10,290 nucleotides of DNA from an uncultured Clostridia bacterium (lineage in GTDB: Bacteria; Bacillota; Clostridia; Oscillospirales; Acutalibacteraceae), in assembly GCA_947623765.1 (NCBI GenBank), contig CANQIG010000049.1, positions 1-10,290 of the forward strand, written 5' to 3'. A program made the translations under genes and the position numbers. A model generated the notes under the pieces. The model was not told the origin of the DNA. It did no database searches and saw nothing but the letters and a program-made list of their open reading frames with translations. Of the stretch, positions 5,450-10,290 are shown piece by piece; the stretch's first letter is position 1; each line of letters starts with the position of its first letter.

Positions 5450-6613
5450 GTGAGCGCGAAATTCCGCTGCCGCGGCAGCTATCTGAGCTATGTTGTCACC
5501 TTTTTCTCTTACTATGTCTGCCTCGCCGTTTTCACGGCGGTGCTTCCCGTGTATCTCACGGGCGTCGGGAAGACGAAGACGGAGATGTCCTTCATCGTCT
5601 CCGCTTCGAGCCTGTTCGGGATCGCGGCGACGCCCCTCGCGGGCTATCTCAACGACCGGCTGAAAAAGCCGAAGGCCATCGCGTGCGGCTGCCTGATCCT
5701 CGCGGCGTGCTTTGCCGCGGTGTTTTCCTTTTCCCGCGCGACCGTGGCGCTATATCTTTTGAACGGCTGCATCATGGGCCTCGCCTCCGCCGCCTCGCCC
5801 ATCACGGAGCGCATCGCGAGCGGCGGGCGGTACCGCTACGGCACGGTGCGCGTCTGGGGGACGGTCGGGTACGCGGTCGCGGCGCAGGTCTGCGGGATGC
5901 TGCTCCAGTACACGGACCCGAAGCTGATCTTCGCGCTGTTCGTGTTCTTCGCGGTGCTCGCCGCCGCGGGGTTCCTGATGACCGGCGGTATCCGCTATGA
6001 GGCGGCGCCGCAGGCGCAGCGCTCCGCGAACCGCTTCACGTTCCTTCGGGAGCCGGCGTTTCTCCTGTTCGCGGCGTGCTCGTTTCTCTTTGCGGGCGGC
6101 TCCAACATCTCGCTCGTCTACTGCCCGCTCTATCTGCAGGAGCTTGGCGTGGAGACCGGCGCGGTCGGCGCGGTGATCGCGGTCAGCACGCTGGTCGAGC
6201 TGCCGATCATCTTCTGGTCGAACCGCTTTATGGACCGCTTTTCCGGGAAAACGCTGCTCATCGCGGATTTCGGCGTCATGCTGCTGCAGTTTGCCCTGTA
6301 CGGCCTGCTCTATAACGCCGCCGCCGCGATCGTGGTGCTTCTTTTGCTCAAAGCCACCGGCACCACGTTCTTCATGATGATCCGCCTGAAATCCGTGCGG
6401 AACATCGTCGGCGAGGACTGCGTCTCCACCGCGATGGGCGTGGAGAGCGCGGTGAACGCCATCGGCAGCGTCGTGTTTTTGAACCTCGCCGGGCCGGTCT
6501 CAGAGGCGTTCGGGCTCCACGCGCTGTTCTTTGCCGCCGCGGGACTGATGGCGCTCGGCGCGGCGCTTGGCGCATTCCTTAAGATGACGAACGCGAAAAA
6601 GGTCTTTTCCTGA
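5450..6613 (+). CDS. Major facilitator superfamily transporter, LacY / nucleoside-symporter-like
   Basis: This 387-residue inner-membrane protein has about twelve hydrophobic segments, starting at residues 12-34, 46-66 and 76-96, with a longer polar stretch near 180-200 separating the two halves. The loop between segments 2 and 3 carries GYLNDRLKKPK (65-75), the family's basic motif A position. The segment RYGTVRVWGTVGYAVA (129-144) matches the pattern typical of the MFS_1-like group that includes LacY and nucleoside:proton symporters. Proton-coupled uptake of a sugar-, nucleoside- or similar-sized solute is therefore the best guess; the substrate is unknown. The start is GTG with GGGGAGG about ten bases upstream. 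Only 32 bases separate its stop from the next start, so it is probably cotranscribed with the AlkD-like gene. Confidence 0.92.
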   Translation: MSAKFRCRGSYLSYVVTFFSYYVCLAVFTAVLPVYLTGVGKTKTEMSFIVSASSLFGIAATPLAGYLNDRLKKPKAIACGCLILAACFAAVFSFSRATVALYLLNGCIMGLASAASPITERIASGGRYRYGTVRVWGTVGYAVAAQVCGMLLQYTDPKLIFALFVFFAVLAAAGFLMTGGIRYEAAPQAQRSANRFTFLREPAFLLFAACSFLFAGGSNISLVYCPLYLQELGVETGAVGAVIAVSTLVELPIIFWSNRFMDRFSGKTLLIADFGVMLLQFALYGLLYNAAAAIVVLLLLKATGTTFFMMIRLKSVRNIVGEDCVSTAMGVESAVNAIGSVVFLNLAGPVSEAFGLHALFFAAAGLMALGAALGAFLKMTNAKKVFS

Positions 6614-6645
6614 GCCTGAGAACCTGCATGAAAGGGAGGTCTGCT

Positions 6646-7320
6646 TTGAACAGGATCGCTTTGGAGGCCGTTGCGGAAGTCCGCACGCTCAAAGAAACGG
6701 TCCCGCCGGGAAAGCACATCGTCACGGGCGATCTCCGCAGATCGTCCGCGAGACTTTTCCGCGAGATCGAGGACCGGCGGATCGATCACGTCTTTGAACT
6801 CTGCGAAGCATTGCTTTCGCAGCGCGACTGGGCGCTCGGCGTGATCGCTTTTGATTGGGCGTACCGCGTGCGGGAGCAGTATACTGCGGAGACGTATGAC
6901 GTTTTTTTCGGTTGGCTGAAAAAGTATGTGCGCGGCTGGGGCGACTGCGACGATTTCTGCACCCATGCGTTTGGAGCGCTGCTGCGCAGCCGCAAGGAGC
7001 TGTTTTCATCCGTACTGGAATGGACGAAAGACGAAGACTTTTGGGTACGCCGCGCTTCTGCGGTGGTCCTGATCCCCGCGATCCTCCACAGGGATCACAG
7101 CGGGCTTTCTCCGTTCCGAATTTCCGACGCCCTCCTGTGTGACGAGAATGCGCTCGTCTTAAAGGGCTATGGGTGGATGTTGAAATGCTACGCGCAGATC
7201 GAGCCGGAAACCGTAAAGGAGTACCTGATCGAACGACATGCCGCGATGCCGCGCGTCGCGTTTCGATATGCGTTGGAAAAATACGACGCCGAAACACGCA
7301 ATGCGCTTTTAAAACTGTAA
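6646..7320 (+). CDS. AlkD-like DNA alkylation repair protein (HEAT-like)
   Basis: This is a 224-residue all-helical protein of the DNA_alkylation/AlkD group, whose characterised members excise positively charged alkylated bases. Residues aligning with the AlkD active site appear to be present: W98 and D102 in GWGDCDDF, an Arg pair in DFWVRRASAVVL (R135/R136), and W177 in GYGWMLK. Several close relatives of AlkD lack glycosylase activity, so catalysis is inferred. The most likely start is TTG at 6646, because AAAGGGAGG (6631-6639) sits six bases upstream. The in-frame ATG at 6628 would place this ribosome binding site inside the coding region. By eye its GC content is lower than that of neighbouring genes, a possible sign of separate origin. 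It is likely cotranscribed with the MFS gene. Confidence 0.85.
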   Translation: MNRIALEAVAEVRTLKETVPPGKHIVTGDLRRSSARLFREIEDRRIDHVFELCEALLSQRDWALGVIAFDWAYRVREQYTAETYDVFFGWLKKYVRGWGDCDDFCTHAFGALLRSRKELFSSVLEWTKDEDFWVRRASAVVLIPAILHRDHSGLSPFRISDALLCDENALVLKGYGWMLKCYAQIEPETVKEYLIERHAAMPRVAFRYALEKYDAETRNALLKL

Positions 7321-7445
7321 TGCAGAGACGGCAGAACATCGCAAGGCACGGGAACGTTGCCCTTCGCCCCGCACCACGTCCCGAAGACGGGAAGCGTTTG
7401 GAGCAAAAAAAGCGGCTTTCCGCGCGTCGCAAACAAATACATATA

Positions 7446-7467
7446 AAAATCGGCCAATGGCCGTTTT
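7446..7467. terminator. Weak terminator-like hairpin after the AlkD-like gene
   Basis: CGGCC (7451-7455) pairs with GGCCG (7459-7463) around AAT. It is flanked by an A-run upstream and TTTT downstream that can extend the stem past a bulged T. The stem is short. It lies about 130 bases after the AlkD-like stop, so it could equally be part of the leader of the next gene. A TATAAA at 7442-7447 has no good -35 partner. Confidence 0.4.
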
Positions 7468-7475
7468 GCCCGCGT

Positions 7476-7490
7476 GTTCCGTTTCGGAAC
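7476..7490. promoter_or_regulatory. Palindrome upstream of the serine hydrolase gene
   Basis: GTTCCG and CGGAAC (7476-7481 and 7485-7490) are perfect inverted arms around TTT, 23 bases before the start codon at 7514. It could be an operator half-site pair or a small leader hairpin. No regulator can be assigned. Confidence 0.35.
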
Positions 7491-7513
7491 AGCGGGAGAG
7501 AGGAGAATGAAAC

Positions 7514-8995
7514 ATGGAATTTAAACGAGTGACGCCCGAATCGGTCGGCATCCATTCCAAGGGCGTGCTGGACTTTCTCGAGGACGTGGAGCGCCGCGGC
7601 GTGGAGATGCACGGCATGATGCTGCTGCGCCACGGGAAGGTCTGCGCCGAGGGCTGGTGGAAGCCCTACAACCCGGATTCCCCGCACATGATGTATTCCT
7701 TCACGAAATCGCTGACCTCCACGGCGATCGGTTTCGCGCGGCAGGAGGGGAAGATCGCGCTGGAGGAGAAGCTCTGTGACATTTTCCCGGACAAAATGCC
7801 CGAGGGCCCGAGCGAGAACCTGCTCGCGTGTACGGTGCGCGACCTGCTGACGATGTCCTGCGGGCACGCGTCGGAGCCGCAGATGATCGACCTAGAGCAC
7901 CCGGACTGGATCGCAGCGTTCCTCGCGCATGAATTCAAGTATAAACCCGGCACGGCCTTCCTCTACAACACCGCCGGGACGAATATGCTCTGCGCGATCC
8001 TGCGCCGCCGCACGGGGCAGAACCTGACGGAATACTTAAAGCCGCGCCTCTTTGAACCGCTCGGGATGCGCGACGTCGAGTGCTTCAAGCTCCCCGACGG
8101 CACCGAGATGGGCGGCGCGGGCAGCCGCCTCTGCACCGAGGATATGGCGCGGTTCATCCAGTTCGTCGCGAACAAAGGCGCGTGGGAGGGCAGACAGCTC
8201 CTCGAAGCGTCGTGGTTCGACCTCGCCGCGTCGAAGCAGGTCGGCAATGTCAGTGAGGTCTACGACAGCGCGAGCCCGGACTGGCGCTGCGGCTACGGCT
8301 TCCAGTTCTGGCGCTGCGTGCCGGAGCACGTTTTCCGCGCAGACGGCGCGTTCGGGCAGTACGGCGTCGTCTTTGAGGAGAAGGACGCCGTGCTGATCCT
8401 GCAGAGCGCGGCCGTGAACCAGCAGGAGCAGCTCACCGCCGCGTGGGCGCACATCCTGCCCGCGATCACCGACGAGGAGACGCTCCCGGAGAGCCCGTGG
8501 GCGCACGTCCTGCGGCACACGCTGGAAAGCGCCGAGACGAAAACGCTGCTCTCCACGCGCAACGCCGATTCCGAGAAAAAATACGGCGGGACTTTGTTCC
8601 GACCGGAAACGGCGCTGCCCGGCCTCGGGGACTTTATCGGCGGCATCTGGATCGTCCCGCCGATGGGCGGCAAAATGCAGAGCCTCTCGCTGCGCTTTGA
8701 GAACGACAAGGCGGTGCTCGTCTGCGAGGAGGACCGCGGGACGCAGATGCTTGACATCGGCATGAACAGTCATTTCGCGCTCTCCACGCTCCATGGGAGA
8801 ACATACGGCGCGGTGGGCCGCTGGCGCGGCGCGGACCGGCTGGAGATCGAGGTCCGCCCGGCGGAAGCGGCGGGCGGCAAGCGGTGGCTCTGGAACTTCA
8901 CCGAGAACGGCCTCGTGATCGAGAGCGAGCCGACGCTGCCCGTTTCGGGCGGCCTTGTGCGGGGCGGATACGAGCGCTTCGCGTTCACCCGCTGA
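7514..8995 (+). CDS. Beta-lactamase-fold serine hydrolase
   Basis: This 493-residue protein belongs to the serine beta-lactamase / DD-peptidase / esterase superfamily (PF00144-like). The nucleophile motif SxxK is S62-F-T-K65 in MMYSFTKSLTS. The second motif is the Y151-N152 pair in FLYNTAGTNML, as in many clostridial members. The third, KTG-like position appears to be ADGAFGQYG (about 276-284). The catalytic domain runs to about residue 325. A further domain of roughly 150 residues (about 345-490), rich in beta strand by appearance, follows. There is no signal peptide or membrane segment, so it should be cytoplasmic. That makes peptidoglycan or antibiotic hydrolysis unlikely and esterase or peptidase activity more plausible. 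The start is supported by GAGAGGAG upstream. Its substrate is unknown. Confidence 0.92.
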   Translation: MEFKRVTPESVGIHSKGVLDFLEDVERRGVEMHGMMLLRHGKVCAEGWWKPYNPDSPHMMYSFTKSLTSTAIGFARQEGKIALEEKLCDIFPDKMPEGPSENLLACTVRDLLTMSCGHASEPQMIDLEHPDWIAAFLAHEFKYKPGTAFLYNTAGTNMLCAILRRRTGQNLTEYLKPRLFEPLGMRDVECFKLPDGTEMGGAGSRLCTEDMARFIQFVANKGAWEGRQLLEASWFDLAASKQVGNVSEVYDSASPDWRCGYGFQFWRCVPEHVFRADGAFGQYGVVFEEKDAVLILQSAAVNQQEQLTAAWAHILPAITDEETLPESPWAHVLRHTLESAETKTLLSTRNADSEKKYGGTLFRPETALPGLGDFIGGIWIVPPMGGKMQSLSLRFENDKAVLVCEEDRGTQMLDIGMNSHFALSTLHGRTYGAVGRWRGADRLEIEVRPAEAAGGKRWLWNFTENGLVIESEPTLPVSGGLVRGGYERFAFTR

Positions 8996-9000
8996 CGCGC

Positions 9001-9036
9001 GGCGCAGTCCTGCGCCGAGACGCAACCGGCGGTTGC
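9001..9036 (+). terminator. Two tandem hairpins after the hydrolase gene
   Basis: GGCGCA/TGCGCC (9001-9016) and GCAACC/GGTTGC (9022-9036) follow the hydrolase stop within six bases and precede the next promoter. The T-rich stretch after them is short and interrupted, so termination efficiency is uncertain. Confidence 0.45.
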
Positions 9037-9065
9037 TTGCTTTCCCGGCGAAACTGTGGTATGCT
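9037..9065 (+). promoter_or_regulatory. Promoter of the XRE / cysteine-rich protein operon
   Basis: TTGCTT (9037-9042) and TATGCT (9060-9065) are separated by 17 bases. A TG at 9057-9058 gives an extended -10. The start codon follows 19 bases after the -10, with GAGGTG at 9072-9077 as ribosome binding site. A regulator so close to its own promoter may be autoregulated. Confidence 0.65.
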
Positions 9066-9084
9066 CTTTTCGAGGTGAAACAGG

Positions 9085-9549
9085 ATGGATCTGAGCAGCA
9101 CGCAAGAGGTAATATACCGTCTTCGGACCGCAGCGGAGATGTCGCAGCAGGCACTGGCCGACCGTGTCTTTGTGACGCGGCAGGCGGTCAGCCGGTGGGA
9201 GACCGGCGAGACCGTCCCGAACACCGAGACGCTGAGGCTTCTCTCCAAGCTGTTTGACGTCTCCGTCAACACCCTGCTCGGCGCGCCGAGAAAGCTCGTC
9301 TGCCAGTGCTGCGGGATGCCGCTGACCGACGACGGCCAGATCAGCCGCGAGCCGGACGGGACGTTCAACGAATCGTACTGCAAGTGGTGCTACGCGGACG
9401 GCGCGTTCGTCTACCGAAGCGTGGAGGAGCTGACGGAGTTCCTCGTCGCGCACCTGTCGAACGAACACTGGCCGCCCGAGGCGGCGCGGGCGTTTTTTGC
9501 CGCGCAGCTCCCGCAGCTCGCGCACTGGAAGCAGGAGAAAAACACATGA
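9085..9549 (+). CDS. XRE-family helix-turn-helix regulator fused to a zinc ribbon
   Basis: This 154-residue protein has an N-terminal XRE helix-turn-helix (about 8-64) showing the standard core ALADRVFVTRQAVSRWETGE, then VPNTETLRLLSKLFDVSVNTLL. A second domain (about 72-150) is of the putative zinc ribbon type (PF12674-like). It contains CQCCGMPL (C73/C76) and YCKWCY (C99/C102), followed by a helical tail with conserved-looking HLSNEHWP and FF..QLPQL segments. The likely role is a DNA-binding regulator whose zinc site senses metal, redox state or a small ligand; this is inference. Its stop codon overlaps the start of the next gene (ATGA at 9546-9549), implying translational coupling and a shared function. 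Confidence 0.93.
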   Translation: MDLSSTQEVIYRLRTAAEMSQQALADRVFVTRQAVSRWETGETVPNTETLRLLSKLFDVSVNTLLGAPRKLVCQCCGMPLTDDGQISREPDGTFNESYCKWCYADGAFVYRSVEELTEFLVAHLSNEHWPPEAARAFFAAQLPQLAHWKQEKNT

Positions 9550-10085
9550 AAAACGACAACGCACATTCGGTCCGGCTCGTCGAGAGCCTGCGGCGCCATG
9601 CCGGGGAGGAGACGGCGGTGGAGTTCGAGCGGCTGCATCCACTCTCCAAGAGCGCGGATGTCGAAAAGAAATTCCAGTGGGCGCTCGACGCGTGCGGCTT
9701 TCTGGAGGCGCGCTTCGACGAAGACACCGTCGAGCAGATCCGCCGGGACTGCCGCTGCGGGGACGGGAAGTCCACGGCGGAGAAGATGCGGAAGCTCCTG
9801 AACCGCGCGGAGAGCGTCCGGGCGTTTGTGGAGCGCTTCAACGAAACGGAGCGCTTTGCTTCGCTCGAGTACGTCTCCGAGCGTGAACTGCGCTTCTGCT
9901 ACCCGCAGTGCTATTGCGCCTGCGTCAAGCGCGTCCCGGAGCCGGTCCCGCGGACGTGGTGCCTCTGCACGCTCGGAAACGCCGAGGGCATCTTCCGCGC
10001 GCTCTTCGGGGAGATGGCGCGGGTCGCGCTGCTCGGGAGCATCAAGACCGGCGCGTCGCGCTGTGTCATCTCCGTTACGTGGTAA
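9546..10085 (+). CDS. Cysteine-rich protein of unknown function (possibly DUF6144-like)
   Basis: This 179-residue soluble protein has no signal or membrane segment. The N-terminal half is helical and charged. The C-terminal half is unusually cysteine-rich: C69/C71, then FCYPQCYCACVK with C118, C122, C124 and C126, then WCLC with C139 and C141, and finally C173 in the closing ASRCVISVTW. This pattern suggests metal or iron-sulfur binding or a redox-active site. The ending, a Gly-rich turn then Cys and alternating hydrophobics, loosely recalls V4R or ATC-hydrolase-like domains. I think of DUF6144-type proteins but cannot confirm the assignment. It starts within the stop codon of the XRE/zinc-ribbon gene, so the two are translationally coupled. 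Residues 152-179 plus stop are repeated 198 bases downstream. Confidence 0.85.
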   Translation: MKNDNAHSVRLVESLRRHAGEETAVEFERLHPLSKSADVEKKFQWALDACGFLEARFDEDTVEQIRRDCRCGDGKSTAEKMRKLLNRAESVRAFVERFNETERFASLEYVSERELRFCYPQCYCACVKRVPEPVPRTWCLCTLGNAEGIFRALFGEMARVALLGSIKTGASRCVISVTW

Positions 10086-10088
10086 AAA

Positions 10089-10175
10089 GGCGAAAACCAG
10101 CCGCATGGCGATTCAAAAAAAGCAAGGCAGGGCGCTCGCCCTGCCTTTTCCGTTCGTGCGGCTCATCCTTTCGCC
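10089..10175. repeat. Nested 87-base palindrome between the gene and its duplicated tail
   Basis: Three pairs of inverted arms are nested: GGCGAAA/TTTCGCC (10089-10095, 10169-10175), AGCCGCA/TGCGGCT (10099-10105, 10157-10163), and a ten-base inner stem (10124-10133, 10138-10147). The whole could fold as one long hairpin or cruciform. It fills most of the gap between the stop codon and the repeated tail. Confidence 0.75.
10124..10149 (+). terminator. Intrinsic terminator of the XRE / cysteine-rich protein operon
   Basis: AAGGCAGGGC pairs perfectly with GCCCTGCCTT around the loop GCTC, with an A-run before and TTTT at the 3' side. It begins 38 bases after the stop codon at 10085. The stem is strong but the T-run short. 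It is also the core of the larger palindrome. Confidence 0.75.
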
Positions 10176-10180
10176 GCGGA

Positions 10181-10192
10181 CCGCTCGAGCGG
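10181..10192. repeat. Perfect 12-base palindrome CCGCTCGAGCGG
   Basis: This self-complementary dodecamer sits four bases before the start of the duplicated gene tail. It may be incidental in GC-rich DNA, or a protein-binding or breakpoint feature. Confidence 0.4.
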
Positions 10193-10196
10193 GCGC

Positions 10197-10283
10197 GTGC
10201 TCCTCGGGGAGGTGGCGCGGGTCTCGCTGCTCGAGAGCATCAAGACCGGCGCGGCGCGCTGTGTCATCTCCGTTATGTGGTAA
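10197..10283 (+). pseudogene. Duplicated 3' end of the cysteine-rich protein gene
   Basis: These 28 codons plus TAA align without gaps to 9999-10085, exactly 198 bases upstream, with 80 of 87 bases identical. The match continues a few bases past the stop (TAAAAAGTCG versus TAAAAAGGCG). All seven differences change the amino acid and none is at a third codon position. The frame is open from the upstream stop, but there is no start codon with a ribosome binding site, and a terminator lies upstream. It is best read as a gene fragment left by duplication or recombination. The window ends seven bases later, so what follows is unseen. Confidence 0.8.
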
Positions 10284-10290
10284 AAAGTCG

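Noticed and set aside
7514..8995. Antibiotic-resistance beta-lactamase
   Set aside because: The fold motifs are present, but there is no signal peptide, and the second motif and long C-terminal extension fit the broad esterase/peptidase branch better than true class C enzymes.
10089..10175. Integron attC-like cassette recombination site
   Set aside because: The location after a gene and the palindromic nature fit loosely. The conserved GTTRRRY and RYYYAAC core sites are not visible, and no integrase gene is in view.
10197..10290. Assembly artefact from overlapping contig ends
   Set aside because: The two copies differ at eight positions over about 95 bases and are separated by unique sequence, so this is not a simple duplicated read end. 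Misassembly between true paralogues is not fully excluded.

Overview
The window looks like chromosomal DNA from a GC-rich, endospore-forming member of the Clostridia. The evidence is a full-length spoVT gene (179 codons) with a sigma-G-like promoter, sigma-A-type promoters with 17-base spacers, strong GGAGG ribosome binding sites, a clostridial-style aldo/keto reductase with two [4Fe-4S] motifs, and an XRE regulator fused to a zinc ribbon. A gut Oscillospirales-like host is a guess from gene style, not shown. No rRNA, tRNA, CRISPR array, transposase or phage gene is visible.

The left half (104 to 5224) is read on the minus strand, in transcription order: spoVT (5224-4685), an AraC-family regulator with an N-terminal cupin-like sensor (4579-3587), an aldo/keto reductase with a ferredoxin-like tail (3454-2330), and a large membrane-anchored zinc-ribbon/TPR/YD-repeat protein (1918-104). 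Each has its own plausible promoter. Terminator-like hairpins follow spoVT and the reductase. The right half (5450 onward) is read on the plus strand: an MFS transporter followed closely by an AlkD-like DNA-glycosylase homologue (5450-7320), a beta-lactamase-fold serine hydrolase (7514-8995), and an overlapping two-gene operon of XRE/zinc-ribbon regulator plus cysteine-rich protein (9085-10085). The 225-base divergent gap between spoVT and the MFS gene carries both promoters and an inverted octamer pair.

The most unusual signal is in the spacers. The last 28 codons plus stop of the cysteine-rich gene are repeated exactly 198 bases downstream, at 10197-10283. The gap contains a nested palindrome and a terminator hairpin. 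Independently, the last seven codons plus stop of the aldo/keto reductase are repeated 196 bases beyond its own stop, again across hairpin-rich DNA (2134-2330). The differences are all amino-acid-changing in the first case and all silent in the second. These may be remnants of decayed tandem paralogues. They could also be scars of small elements that insert at gene ends and regenerate the 3' end. The sequence alone does not decide between these.
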